64,000 nt of DNA, taken from assembly GCF_002564045.1 (NCBI RefSeq), contig NZ_PDJK01000002.1, positions 3,658,001 to 3,722,000 of the forward strand. The letters are read 5' to 3'. The first letter of the stretch is position 1, and every line of letters starts with the position of its first letter. Positions 1 to 8,136 of this stretch are shown in pieces. The stretch comes from Amycolatopsis sulphurea (GTDB lineage: Bacteria; Actinomycetota; Actinomycetes; Mycobacteriales; Pseudonocardiaceae). Made by a program: the position numbers and the translations under genes. The notes beneath the pieces are model-generated. The model did no database searches. It worked only from the letters and a program-made list of their open reading frames with translations, and was not told the origin of the DNA.

Positions 1-102
1 GGCAGGCACAAAGGTAGCAGCGGAAGCGGTGCCCTGGGTGGCGGCGATCGCGCCAGCGACCCCCAAAGCCAGCACGGTGCCCGAGACGAGTTTCCGGATC
101 AT
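1..102 (-). CDS. N-terminus of a secreted protein, cut by the window edge
   Basis: The reverse strand reads 34 codons from an ATG at 102 to the first base of the window with no stop. The peptide starts MIRKLVSGTVLALGVAGAI and continues to TASA-ATFVPA, a Sec signal peptide with a basic start, a hydrophobic core and an A-x-A cleavage site near residue 28. A GGAG sequence lies about 8 bases before the ATG. The mature protein is outside the window, so its function cannot be told. Confidence 0.7.
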   Translation of the reverse strand, partial: MIRKLVSGTVLALGVAGAIAATQGTASAATFVPA

Positions 103-430
103 GTGAACAGCTCCGTTCTTGGATCGTGTGCACGCGTTGCCTTGCGTCATAAGGACGGTGGGGCTGTGCGCGAGTGCACCGATTCTTTGTCCGGGGCATT
201 CCGAACGGCAAGAGTGCAGTGCCGCGACGGCAAAGTGAGGGCGGCCAAGTTGCCCGATCGCATTGTGGGCGACGAAGTTCTGAGGGAATCCCGGCCACGA
301 GAGAGGCCAAAAGAGTGATTCGCAATGCGGGGGACGGTTCGAAATGATCATGACGTTAAACCGTCGGCCTTCGAGATCACGGTGAACGGGGAAGGCCGCC
401 GATCGAACAGGACACGGTCACAAGGGATCG
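103..430. other. Intergenic stretch without a convincing gene
   Basis: This spacer holds the 5' region of the leftward secreted-protein gene. Plus-strand open frames here (for example 103-318) have no ribosome binding site, no recognisable motif and a composition unlike the neighbouring genes. Nothing else is supported. Confidence 0.5.
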
Positions 431-460
431 GGGCTCGTCACCTGTGTGGTGACGAGCCCC
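430..460 (-). terminator. Hairpin terminator after the 35-residue membrane peptide gene
   Basis: GGGCTCGTCACC (431-442) pairs perfectly with GGTGACGAGCCC (448-459) around a 5-base loop, and one more G-C pair closes the base. It lies 18 bases past the stop of the leftward gene at 478-585. There is no clear U-tract, as is common in high-GC actinomycetes. Confidence 0.6.
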
Positions 461-477
461 GAGAGAAACGGAGTGAC

Positions 478-585
478 TCAGCCGAGCAGGCCGAGCACGA
501 TGATCGCGAGCAGGGTGAAGGCCGTCGCGTAGGTGGTGATCCAGGTGCGCTGGACGGTGGTGAGCTGGGCCGACGTGCTGTGCAT
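478..585 (-). CDS. Small single-span membrane peptide (35 residues)
   Basis: An ATG at 585 opens a 35-codon frame, MHSTSAQLTTVQRTWITTYA followed by TAFTLLAIIVLGLLG. The C-terminal half is one hydrophobic segment that ends almost at the stop codon. An AGGAC sequence precedes the ATG by about 6 bases, and a strong hairpin follows the stop. No family was recognised. It and the 33-residue peptide at 662-763 lie in tandem on the same strand and may be co-transcribed. Proteins of this size are often missed; the case rests on the ribosome binding site, the membrane segment and the terminator. Confidence 0.5.
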   Translation of the reverse strand: MHSTSAQLTTVQRTWITTYATAFTLLAIIVLGLLG

Positions 586-661
586 GACGTGTCCTAGTGG
601 CCGGGTGCCGAACGATTCCGCCCGGATAGCGCCTTGATCATGCCCGCTGTTACCAAGTGTG

Positions 662-763
662 TCACGAATCACGCCGGGCGCGGGCGGTGTGCCAGAGCAC
701 CCCGCCCGCGGCGGCCACCATCAGGCCGAACGACACCATTCCCACCACGATTGCCTGCGTCAA
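662..763 (-). CDS. Small single-span membrane peptide (33 residues), TTG start
   Basis: A GGAGG motif sits 9 bases before a TTG at 763. The frame encodes MTQAIVVGMVSFGLMVAAAG, then GVLWHTARARRDS and a stop. This is one transmembrane helix with a short Arg-rich tail, probably cytoplasmic by the positive-inside rule. It lies 76 bases upstream of the 35-residue membrane peptide gene on the same strand. No family was recognised. Confidence 0.4.
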   Translation of the reverse strand: MTQAIVVGMVSFGLMVAAAGGVLWHTARARRDS

Positions 764-854
764 CTTCGCCACCCTCCGGTTCGCTTGTTTCCCCTGTCCG
801 GGAGACGTCCGAGACGGCTGGTGGTGTCGCCGGTGTTACCGATGTCACGCTTGG

Positions 855-1145
855 TCAGGTGGTTGCCAGCAGCGCGTCGATCTGGCGGGCCAAGGCGAAG
901 TCGCGTTCGGTCAGGCCGCCGAGGTAGTGCGTGCTCAGCCGGAAGGTCAGGGTCCGCCAGCGGATGTCGATGTCCGGGTGGTGATCGGCGGCCTCGGCCA
1001 GCTCGGCCACCCGGTCGACCACCTCGATCGCGGCCGGGAACGAGGACAGTTTCACAATACGGACGATGGTCTCGGCCTCGCGATGCCAGCCGGACAGGGT
1101 GCGTACCGCCTCGTCGGCGGCCGAGTCGCTCAGGAGTTCCGTCAT
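855..1145 (-). CDS. Pterin-4a-carbinolamine dehydratase
   Basis: The 96-residue protein has the family's usual length. It carries the signature ADHHP (His55, His56, Pro57) followed by LSTHYLGGLTERDFALA (His73). In this family these residues form the site that dehydrates 4a-hydroxytetrahydropterin, regenerating pterin cofactor for aromatic amino acid hydroxylases. The ATG at 1145 was chosen because it gives the normal N-terminus (MTELLSDS). A GGAGGG lies directly before it, which is unusually close. A GTG at 1181 would extend the protein into the divergent TPP riboswitch. The first codons probably overlap the promoter of the thiamine transporter operon. Confidence 0.9.
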   Translation of the reverse strand: MTELLSDSAADEAVRTLSGWHREAETIVRIVKLSSFPAAIEVVDRVAELAEAADHHPDIDIRWRTLTFRLSTHYLGGLTERDFALARQIDALLATT

Positions 1146-1169
1146 CCCTCCATGGTGTCGGCTACGCTC

Positions 1170-1307
1170 CGAGGTTGCCACGGGAGTCCGGTACGCCGGG
1201 CTGAGAGGCGGGCACCCGGTCCGCGACCGTTCGCACCTGAATCCGGATCATGCCGGCGCAGGGAGGCCCTACCCTCCTCCGCTGCCCGGTGCACTGCAGG
1301 AGGACAG
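1170..1307 (+). promoter_or_regulatory. TPP (THI-box) riboswitch with a translational expression platform
   Basis: The conserved TPP aptamer blocks appear in order: ACGGGAGTCC near 1180, GGGCTGAGAG at 1198-1207, ACCTGAATCCGGATCATGCC at 1235-1254 and GCGCAGGGAGG ending at 1266. After the aptamer CCTCCT (1273-1278) is complementary to the Shine-Dalgarno AGGAGG (1298-1303), which lies 4 bases before the ATG at 1308. GGGAGG in the 3' end of the aptamer (1261-1266) could compete for the same CCTCC. This layout suggests that ligand binding hides the ribosome site and switches off translation. A TACGCT -10-like box at 1163-1168 would place the transcript start just before the aptamer. Confidence 0.92.
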
Positions 1308-2375
1308 ATGATTCCGCGGACCGCACGCACGGTGCTGGGCCTTTTCACGGTCGCGGTGCTGGCGAGCGCCTGTTCGCTGTCGGGCGGCGACACCGGCGGC
1401 TCGGCGAGCTCCGAACAGCAGGAACCCACGCTGACGCTGGTCACCCACGATTCGTTCGTGGTACCGCAGGAGGTGCTCGACGCCTTCCACCGCCAGTCCG
1501 GCATCACGCTCAAGATTCTCAAGTCCGGCGACGCGGGCGCGCTCACCAACAAGCTGGTGCTGACGAAGGGCAACCCGATCGGCGACGTCGCGTACGGGGT
1601 CGACAACACGTTCGCGTCCCGCGCGCTCGGCGAGGGCGTATTCCAGTCGTACACCAGCCCTGAGGCCGACCGTGGGCCGCAACGGTACGCGGTGGACACC
1701 CAGCACCGGCTTTCCGCGGTGGATGTCGGCGATGTGTGCGTGAACGTGGACACGGGCTACTTCGCAGCCAAGGGCATCCCGGCCCCTACCTCCTACGACG
1801 AGCTGGCCGAGCCCCAGTACAAGGACCTGATGGTCGCGGAGAGCCCGGCCACGGCCTCGCCGGGGCTGGCCTTCCTGCTCGGCACGATCGCGAAGTACGG
1901 CGAGAACGGCTGGCAGGACTACTGGAACCGGCTGAAGGCCAATGGGCTCAAGATCGACAGCGGCTGGGAGGAGGCCTACACCAAGGACTTCTCCGGCTCG
2001 TCCGGCAAGGGGCCTCGCCCGATCGTGGTCTCCTACGCTTCGTCGCCCGCCGCTGAGCTGGGCGAGGACGGCAAGCCGCGGACGAAGGCGCTGCTCGACA
2101 CCTGCTTCCGGCAGGTCGAGTACGCCGGGGTGCTGACCGGCAGCAAGCACGTGCCGGAGGCGCAGAAGGTGGTCGACTTCCTGCTGTCCCAGCAGTTCCA
2201 GACCACGGTCGCGGCGAACATGTACGTCTATCCCACGCGCACGGGCGTCGAGCTGCCCGCGGGCTGGGCGAACGCGGCACCGCTGCCGACTGCCTCGGCG
2301 ACCATGCCGGCCGACAAGATCCAGGCCGGTCGCGAGAAGTGGATCGGTGCATGGCGCTCGCTCATGGGAGCCTGA
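1308..2375 (+). CDS. thiB: Thiamine-type ABC transporter substrate-binding lipoprotein
   Basis: This 355-residue protein begins with a lipoprotein signal peptide (VLASAC lipobox, Cys22). It continues as a periplasmic binding protein of the iron/thiamine class: TLTLVTHDSFVVPQEVLDAF, then GVDNTFASRALGEGVF, then YFAAKGIPAPTSYDEL. ThiB proteins open the same way. The TPP riboswitch directly upstream identifies the substrate as thiamine or a derivative. The ATG has a strong AGGAGGA site. It is the first gene of a three-gene importer operon, and its last 25 bases overlap the permease gene. The protein would sit lipid-anchored outside the membrane and feed the downstream permease. Confidence 0.9.
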   Translation: MIPRTARTVLGLFTVAVLASACSLSGGDTGGSASSEQQEPTLTLVTHDSFVVPQEVLDAFHRQSGITLKILKSGDAGALTNKLVLTKGNPIGDVAYGVDNTFASRALGEGVFQSYTSPEADRGPQRYAVDTQHRLSAVDVGDVCVNVDTGYFAAKGIPAPTSYDELAEPQYKDLMVAESPATASPGLAFLLGTIAKYGENGWQDYWNRLKANGLKIDSGWEEAYTKDFSGSSGKGPRPIVVSYASSPAAELGEDGKPRTKALLDTCFRQVEYAGVLTGSKHVPEAQKVVDFLLSQQFQTTVAANMYVYPTRTGVELPAGWANAAPLPTASATMPADKIQAGREKWIGAWRSLMGA

Positions 2376-3970
2376 GACCGGCTCGCACCGCCGGGCTGAC
2401 GCTGCTCGGCCTGCTGCCGGTCGCGTTTCTGGTGGTGTTCTTCGCCTGGCCGGTGGTGGCGATCGTCGGCCGCGGATTCTCCGCGGGCGGCGTGGACACC
2501 GTCCTGGGGGACCCGCAGACCTGGCGGCTGGCCGGATTCACGCTGGGCAGCGCCGCCGCCTCCACGGTGGTGGCGCTGGTGGCCGGGCTGCCCGTGGCGT
2601 TCCTGCTCGCCAGGGTCCGGCTGCCTGGCATCGGGCTCGCACGCACCATCGTGCTGATCCCCTTCGTGTTGCCGACGGTGGTCGTCGGCCTGGCCTTCCG
2701 CGCGTTGTGGCCGGACGGCGGAGTACTGCCGCTCGTGCTGGCCAACGCGTTCTTCAACGTCGCGGTGGTTGCGCGGACCGTCTCCGGGCTGTGGGCGCAT
2801 CTCGATCCGCGGGCGGCCGAGGCAGCGCGGGCGCTGGGTGCGTCGCCGTGGCGGGCGTTTCGCACGGTCACGCTGCCTGCGCTCGCGCCGGCAGTCGCGT
2901 CCGCGGCAGCAGTGGTGTTCCTCTTTTGTGCCACCAGTTTCGGCGTGGTGCTGATCCTCGGCGGCGGAAGCTACCGCACCCTGGAGACGGAGATCTACCT
3001 GCGGACCGTCGACCTGCTGGACCTCTCCGGCGCTGCCGCGCTCTCGTTGCTCCAGTTCGCCGCGGTGGTCGCGGCCCTTGCGCTCGGCGCCATGGCACGG
3101 CGGCGCCGGGAGAGCGCCGTACGGCTGCGCGCAGCGCAGGTTACTGCCCGCAGGCCGCAAGGCGGGCAGTGGTACGTGGTCACGGCCGCGATGGTGGTGC
3201 TCGGGCTGCTGCTGACGCCGATCGTCGCGTTGCTCGTCGAATCCGTCTCCACACCGGACGGGTGGAGCTTCGCGGGGTACCGCGCGCTGGCGGGTACTGG
3301 AGCGAACGGCGCGCTGCAGGTGACGGGGTGGGTCGCCGTCCAGAATTCGCTGGCGGCGGCGACCGACGCGACCCTGCTCGCGATGGCCATCGGGGTGATC
3401 GCGAGCGTGGTGCTGGTCGTGCTGCGCCGTTCGCCCGGACTGCTCGCGCGCGGCGCCGGGGAGACGATGGACGCCGCATTGATGCTGCCACTCGGGGTTT
3501 CCGCGGTGACCGTCGGATTCGGTTACCTGGTGACGCTCGACGCGCTGCCCGGCGACCTGCGGACGTCGCCGATGCTCGTGCCGCTGGCCCAGGCGCTGGT
3601 GATCATTCCGCTGGTGGTGCGGATGATCCTGCCGGTGCTGCGGGCGATCGACGAACGGCTGCGTCAGGCCGCGGCGACCCTGGGTGCGAGCCCGCTGCGG
3701 GTGTGGCGGGAGGTCGATCTGCCGCTGGTCGCGCGTTCGCTGGTGGCCGCGGCCGGTTTCGGTTTCGTGGTCGCGCTCGGCGAGTTCGGCGCGACGAGCT
3801 TCCTCGCCCGCCCGGACGCGCCGACCTTGCCGGTGGCGGTCGCCACGCTGATGGGCAGGCCGGGGGAGCTGAACAACCAGATGGCCTACGCCGCGTGCGC
3901 GTTGCTGATGCTGGTGACGGTCGCGGCCGTCGTGCTGATCGACCGGTTCGGTTCGGCAGGGGAGTTCTGA
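2351..3970 (+). CDS. thiP: Thiamine-type ABC transporter permease, fused double domain
   Basis: About 539 residues with roughly twelve hydrophobic segments. Two copies of the permease EAA loop are visible: EAARALGASPWRAFRTVTLP in the first half and QAAATLGASPLRVWREVDLP in the second. The duplicated layout matches ThiP, where one chain supplies both membrane domains. The ATG at 2351 was chosen, overlapping the thiB end by 25 bases; a GTG at 2339 is possible. The stop overlaps the next start (TGATG at 3968-3972), so translation of the ATPase is probably coupled. Confidence 0.9.
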   Translation: MALAHGSLRPARTAGLTLLGLLPVAFLVVFFAWPVVAIVGRGFSAGGVDTVLGDPQTWRLAGFTLGSAAASTVVALVAGLPVAFLLARVRLPGIGLARTIVLIPFVLPTVVVGLAFRALWPDGGVLPLVLANAFFNVAVVARTVSGLWAHLDPRAAEAARALGASPWRAFRTVTLPALAPAVASAAAVVFLFCATSFGVVLILGGGSYRTLETEIYLRTVDLLDLSGAAALSLLQFAAVVAALALGAMARRRRESAVRLRAAQVTARRPQGGQWYVVTAAMVVLGLLLTPIVALLVESVSTPDGWSFAGYRALAGTGANGALQVTGWVAVQNSLAAATDATLLAMAIGVIASVVLVVLRRSPGLLARGAGETMDAALMLPLGVSAVTVGFGYLVTLDALPGDLRTSPMLVPLAQALVIIPLVVRMILPVLRAIDERLRQAAATLGASPLRVWREVDLPLVARSLVAAAGFGFVVALGEFGATSFLARPDAPTLPVAVATLMGRPGELNNQMAYAACALLMLVTVAAVVLIDRFGSAGEF

Positions 3971-4980
3971 TGGCGCTGTCGGTACGGGATGTGACTGTCC
4001 ACTATGGATCTTTCACCGCGGTGCGGGAGGCCCGGCTCGACCTCGCCGACGGTGAGGTGCTCGCGTTGCTCGGGCCGTCCGGCTCGGGAAAGTCGACGCT
4101 GCTGCGCGCGATCACCGGCCTGGAACCGATGTCCGCCGGCACGGTGGCCTGGGACGGCGCCGATCTGGCTGCGGTCCCGGTGCACAAACGGGGTTTCGGC
4201 CTGGTTTTCCAGGACGGCCAGCTGTTCCCGCACCGCGACGTCGCCGCGAACATCGCGTTCGGGCTGCGTATGCACGGAGTGCCGCGGGCGCAGCACGCGA
4301 AGCGGGTCGCCGAGCTGCTGGACCTGGTCGGGCTGGCCGGGTTCGAACGGCGGCGGGTGACCGAGCTGTCCGGTGGCCAGGCCCAGCGGGTCGCGCTGGC
4401 CCGTGCGCTGGCGCCGGAGCCCCGGTTGCTGCTGCTCGACGAGCCGCTGTCCGGGCTCGACGCCGGGCTGCGCGAACAGCTGGCGATCGACCTGGCGGAG
4501 TTGCTGCGGCGCAGCAAAATCACCGCGCTGCTGGTCACGCACGATCAGGAGGAGGCGTTCACCCTCGCCGACCGGGTGGCGGTGCTCGACGCTGGAGAGA
4601 TCCGCCAGGAAGGCGCGGTCGGTTCGGTGTGGCGGCGTCCGGCCGACGAGGTGGTCGCCCGGTTCCTCGGCGTCAGCACATTCCTGCCCGGTACCGCGGA
4701 GTCGGGCGTGGTGGGCACGGAACTAGGCGCCGTCGCCGTACCCGACGCTCCGGACGGCCCGGTCCGGCTGGGACTACGTCCGCACGGCCTGCGGGTGGCC
4801 GCCGAGGGGCTGCCCGGCGAGGTCACCGCCGCCGTGCACCGGCGTGATCACGTACGCCTCGTCGTGCGGCTTGCTGAGTCCACAGTGGACGCCGTCGCGC
4901 CGGCCGCCGCGGACCTGCGCGCGGGCGACCCCGTCCGCCTCACCCTCGATCCGGACGGGATCACGGTAGTAGGGCTGTGA
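3970..4980 (+). CDS. thiQ: Thiamine-type ABC transporter ATPase
   Basis: The 336-residue ATPase shows the Walker A motif GPSGSGKSTLL, the Q-loop in VFQDGQLFPH, the signature LSGGQAQRVALARAL, Walker B LLLLDEP and the switch His in VTHDQEEA. A TOBE-like C-terminal domain follows from about residue 235. It starts within the stop codon of the permease gene and completes the importer under the TPP riboswitch. Its own stop codon TGA (4978-4980) lies inside the first arm of a palindromic repeat element, so the element doubles as the end of the coding region. Confidence 0.9.
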   Translation: MALSVRDVTVHYGSFTAVREARLDLADGEVLALLGPSGSGKSTLLRAITGLEPMSAGTVAWDGADLAAVPVHKRGFGLVFQDGQLFPHRDVAANIAFGLRMHGVPRAQHAKRVAELLDLVGLAGFERRRVTELSGGQAQRVALARALAPEPRLLLLDEPLSGLDAGLREQLAIDLAELLRRSKITALLVTHDQEEAFTLADRVAVLDAGEIRQEGAVGSVWRRPADEVVARFLGVSTFLPGTAESGVVGTELGAVAVPDAPDGPVRLGLRPHGLRVAAEGLPGEVTAAVHRRDHVRLVVRLAESTVDAVAPAAADLRAGDPVRLTLDPDGITVVGL

Positions 4981-5027
4981 AGGGGCCCTTCACGGACTCA
5001 GAGGCTGTGAAGGGCCCCTTCACAGCC
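4973..5027. repeat. Nested palindromic element, copy 1 (convergent gap)
   Basis: Arm 1 GTGAAGGGGCCCTTCAC (4977-4993) and arm 2 GTGAAGGGCCCCTTCAC (5007-5023) are reverse complements of each other and each is nearly self-palindromic. The core here is GGACTCAGAGGCT. Outer GGCT/AGCC bases close the structure. It fills the gap between the convergent ATPase gene (stop at 4980, inside the element) and the ABC-2 permease gene (stop at 5030). Confidence 0.95.
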
Positions 5028-5029
5028 TT

Positions 5030-5908
5030 TCAGCCATCCCGCGTCGACAGCCGGCCGTAGGCGATCGACAGGCCGACCACGAGGTAACAGGCCGCGCGCA
5101 GGGCGCCTTCGCCGAGCATGGCCGAGGACATCGGGTCCTGCAGCACCTCGGCCGGCGCCTCGGTCCAGTTCTGCGTGAGCAGGAACGGGTGCAGCCAGTC
5201 CAAAGAGGACAGGAGCCCGAGGATGGTGAACACGATGTTGCCCGCCAGCACCGAGGCGACCACCAGCATCGGGTGCTCGGTCCAGCTGGACACGGCCAGC
5301 GCGACCGCGCCGACCGCCCACATCTGCAACACGATCCAGCCCGCCACGAGCAGGATCCGGACCAGCGCCCCGCCGAGGGACAACGTGGTGCCGGACAAGG
5401 TGAACAGCGAGTCCGTGCCGTTCAGGATCAGCCCGGTGACCACCCCGGTCACGCACATCCCAAGCACCGCGACCAGCGTCACGACCCCCACGCCGATGGC
5501 CTTGACCGTCAGCAGCCTGCCCCGGCTCACCGGCGCGATGAGCCAGCCGCGCAGGGTGCCGTGCGCCGCCTCGCCGGCGATCGCGTCCGCGCCCGCCATC
5601 GCCGAGGCCAGCGGCAGCAGCAAGGTCAGCGTCATCACCATCGCGGCGATAGGCAGGACGAACGCGTTGTTGACCGCCGCCGAGATCAACGCGCCTTCTT
5701 GGTCACCCCCGCCGTTGCCGGACGCGTTCTGCCCGACCAGCGTCAGCCCCACGCCGATCACGATCGGTACCAGCGCCAGGAGGCCGAGTACCGCCAGCGT
5801 GCGTGGCCGCCGGAAGATCCAGCGCAGCTCCGCGGCGACCAGCCGGGCCAGCGGCACGGCGTCGTGTCCGGTCCGGCTTACCGGCGCGGTGAGCGTTGCG
5901 GTGGTCAT
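5030..5908 (-). CDS. ABC-2 type exporter permease
   Basis: This 292-residue protein has a short cytoplasmic start, then a helix at AVLGLLALVPIVIGVGLTLV, an extracellular loop rich in Gly, Asn and Gln, and five further hydrophobic segments. That is the six-helix topology of ABC-2 permeases. The ATG at 5908 overlaps the ATPase stop by 4 bases (ATGA). It should form the membrane channel for the ATPase encoded at 5905-6906. The substrate is not visible from sequence. The operon also encodes a LolA/RseB-like secreted protein and lies opposite a two-component system, which points to envelope homeostasis or export of a lipid or antimicrobial (inference). Confidence 0.88.
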   Translation of the reverse strand: MTTATLTAPVSRTGHDAVPLARLVAAELRWIFRRPRTLAVLGLLALVPIVIGVGLTLVGQNASGNGGGDQEGALISAAVNNAFVLPIAAMVMTLTLLLPLASAMAGADAIAGEAAHGTLRGWLIAPVSRGRLLTVKAIGVGVVTLVAVLGMCVTGVVTGLILNGTDSLFTLSGTTLSLGGALVRILLVAGWIVLQMWAVGAVALAVSSWTEHPMLVVASVLAGNIVFTILGLLSSLDWLHPFLLTQNWTEAPAEVLQDPMSSAMLGEGALRAACYLVVGLSIAYGRLSTRDG

Positions 5909-6906
5909 GCCGCCCCCTCGTCTTCGCCGGCTTCCGATTCCCCTTCGGTGAGCCGCGCGAACAGATCCTCCAGCCCGGTGCGTGCCCGGGTCGCCTCGTG
6001 CACCTCGATGCCGCCCTGCACGAGCACCTGCAGCACGCGCGGCGCGGGCGTGGCGGTGAGGTCGGCGCGCACGCCGTCCGGGGTCAGCCGGGCACCGATC
6101 CGGTTCTCCCGCAAGGTTTCCAGCGCCCGCTCGGCGTCCGGGGTGCGGACCACCAGCGCCGCGTTCCCGGATTCCAGCAGCTCGGCCAGCTCGCCCTGGG
6201 CGACCACGGTGCCCGACTGCAGCACCGCCACGTGTGTGCAGGTCGCCTCGACCTCGGCCAGCAGGTGCGAGGAGACCACCACGGTCACGCCGTCCGCGTG
6301 CAGCTCGGCGATGATCCGGCGGATCTCCCTGGTACCCGCCGGATCGAGACCGTTCGTGGGCTCGTCGAGCACGACCATCCGGCGGGGCACCAGCAGCGCG
6401 CCGGCCAGGCCGAGCCGCTGCTTCATACCGAGCGAGTAGCCCTTGTACCTGCGCCGGGCGGCCACGGTCAGGCCGACCCGCTCCAGCGCCGCGTCCACCG
6501 CGGCCGGAATGGCCTTCGCGGCCAGCCGTGGTTCCGCCGCGGCGAACCGCAGCAGGTTCTCCCGGCCGGACAGGAACGGGTGGAAGCCCGGTCCTTCGAC
6601 CAGTGCGCCGACGTCCGGCAGCGCGTGCGCGGACTCGTCCGGCATCTGCTTGCCGAGCAGCTCGACCTCGCCTTCGGTCGGCCGTACCAGCCCAAGCAGC
6701 ATCCGGATCGTGGTGGTCTTGCCGGAACCGTTCGGGCCGAGCATGCCGAGCACCGCACCCTCGGGCACGTCCAGGTCCACGTGGTCCACCGCGACCGTGC
6801 TCCGGTAGACCTTGCGCAGGCCGCGGGTGCGGGCGGCCAGCGGGACCGCCGGGGCGGGCAGCTCGTCCGAGATGCCCGCCCCGGTTTCGATCGTCGTGCT
6901 GGTCAC
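5905..6906 (-). CDS. ABC exporter ATP-binding protein
   Basis: The 333-residue ATPase has Walker A GPNGSGKTTT, signature YSLGMKQRLGLAGALL, Walker B MVVLDEPTNGLDP and the H-loop in VVSSHLLAEVE. A C-terminal domain of about 100 residues follows, as in DrrA- and CcmA-like exporter ATPases. The GTG start at 6906 overlaps the stop of the LolA-like gene (GTGA), and its own stop overlaps the permease start. All three genes therefore appear translationally coupled. Confidence 0.9.
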   Translation of the reverse strand: MTSTTIETGAGISDELPAPAVPLAARTRGLRKVYRSTVAVDHVDLDVPEGAVLGMLGPNGSGKTTTIRMLLGLVRPTEGEVELLGKQMPDESAHALPDVGALVEGPGFHPFLSGRENLLRFAAAEPRLAAKAIPAAVDAALERVGLTVAARRRYKGYSLGMKQRLGLAGALLVPRRMVVLDEPTNGLDPAGTREIRRIIAELHADGVTVVVSSHLLAEVEATCTHVAVLQSGTVVAQGELAELLESGNAALVVRTPDAERALETLRENRIGARLTPDGVRADLTATPAPRVLQVLVQGGIEVHEATRARTGLEDLFARLTEGESEAGEDEGAA

Positions 6907-7991
6907 TTGCTGCCCAGCGCTTCGAACAGGACCTGCTCCGGCACCGCACCGGCGGCGAAGCGGCCGTCATCGGTCAGCACGGCCGTGCCGACCTTGGTGG
7001 TGAACAGGTGGCCGCTGCCCCAGGTGCCGTTCACCGGCTTGGTGAAACGGTCCAGCAGCTTCTGCGGGTCCACGTTGCCCTTCTCGCCGTTCTGGCCCTG
7101 CTTCTGCTGCAGCGCTTCGGCCGGAAGCTTGCCGACGACGACGGTGTCCCAGCCGTTGCCGACGACCTTCGTGTCCTGCTTCGCCTGGCCGGCCATCGAC
7201 TTCGCCTTGTCGTCCGCCTTCGGGGTCTTCTCGGTCACCTTCGCGCCCTTGGGCGGGGTGAAGGTGAACAGGTCGGCCGACTGCGGTGCGAACTCGATCT
7301 GGTCGAACGCCAGCTGCAGCACCGGCGAAGTGGTTCCGTTGCCCATCACGGAGACGCGCAGCGGCATCCGGGTCTGCGAGTCGACCGCGACGCGGATCTC
7401 ACGCAGCAGGGTGCGCTCGGACGGCTTCGGAGTGAGCACCAGCTCGTACGCCGACCGGTTGGCGACGTTGGCCGTGCCGTCGACCGCCACGGTGCTGGTC
7501 TCCTTGACCTTCGCGAGCAGGTCCTTCGCCGCGGTGGCCGGGTCAGTCGCCTTGCCCTCGCCGATGCCGTGCTGCCCGGTCGCCACGCCGGCCGGGATGG
7601 TCGTCTTCGTCGCGGTGTTGTCCTGCGACTTGTAGTCCCAGATGGTGTTGCCGTTGTGGATGAACGTCTCCTGCGAGCTGCCCCGGGCGAGCGACACCTT
7701 CGCCTTGCCCGCACCGTCGCTGAACACATGCGCCGAATCGACGTTCAGCATCGCCGCGCCGGGGATCGCGTTGCCCACCTGCGGCAGGCCGAGGTCGTTG
7801 CTGACCTGCACCGTGCCGTCGAACGGGCCGGGTTTCGCCGTCATCACCGACTGTACGAGGTCCTCCGCGCTGACCTGCGGCAGCTGGGGGGCAGCCCCGG
7901 CGGAGGCCGGCATCGCGACCACAACCAGCCCGCCGACACCGAGGGCGGTGCCGACGACGGCCGCGGTGATGGCCTTCTTCTTCGGATCCAT
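6903..7991 (-). CDS. Secreted LolA/RseB-superfamily protein
   Basis: The 362-residue protein starts MDPKKKAITAAVVGTALGVG with a signal peptide cut near ASAGA (about residue 32). The body holds repeated beta-strand stretches such as GTVQVSNDLGLP, TFIHNGNTIWDYKSQDNTAT and ELVLTPKPSERTLLREIRVA. Together with PLQFDQIEF-like segments (here LQLAFDQIEF), this is the pattern of the LolA/RseB fold that binds acyl chains in other bacteria. It has no lipobox. As first gene of the exporter operon it may present substrate to the exporter or sense the envelope. The neighbours suggest this role; it is not proven. Confidence 0.8.
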   Translation of the reverse strand: MDPKKKAITAAVVGTALGVGGLVVVAMPASAGAAPQLPQVSAEDLVQSVMTAKPGPFDGTVQVSNDLGLPQVGNAIPGAAMLNVDSAHVFSDGAGKAKVSLARGSSQETFIHNGNTIWDYKSQDNTATKTTIPAGVATGQHGIGEGKATDPATAAKDLLAKVKETSTVAVDGTANVANRSAYELVLTPKPSERTLLREIRVAVDSQTRMPLRVSVMGNGTTSPVLQLAFDQIEFAPQSADLFTFTPPKGAKVTEKTPKADDKAKSMAGQAKQDTKVVGNGWDTVVVGKLPAEALQQKQGQNGEKGNVDPQKLLDRFTKPVNGTWGSGHLFTTKVGTAVLTDDGRFAAGAVPEQVLFEALGSK

Positions 7992-8054
7992 GTCGTCTCT
8001 CCCTGTGTTCCCGAGCCCGATTGTGCTCGGCTCCCGGTGCAGACGCTGCCTTCT

Positions 8055-8108
8055 CGAGGCTGAGATACCCCTGAATGGTCCGGCCCCGAGGCTGAGATCG
8101 CGCTGAGA
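8055..8108. promoter_or_regulatory. Phased direct repeats, probable operator of the adjacent response regulator
   Basis: The hexamer CTGAGA or CTGAAT starts at 8060, 8071, 8092 and 8103, giving spacings of 11, 21 and 11 bases. The 12-mer CGAGGCTGAGAT occurs identically at 8055-8066 and 8087-8098. OmpR/PhoB-type regulators bind tandem half-sites about 11 bases apart. The repeats lie in the 145-base spacer between the divergent exporter operon and the regulator gene, so they could control both. Confidence 0.65.
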
Positions 8109-8136
8109 ACGCAGGCGTCAGCTGCGCAAACCGGTC

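Noticed and set aside
103..597. Two plus-strand open frames (103-318 and 325-597)
   Set aside because: No ribosome site, no motif, and the second runs through the terminator hairpin and the better supported leftward peptide gene.
2347..3969. Alternative plus-strand frame across the permease gene
   Set aside because: The frame is Arg/Gly/Ala-rich; the true permease frame has membrane helices and EAA loops. It is open only because of high GC, and the same frame later becomes the genuine ATPase gene.
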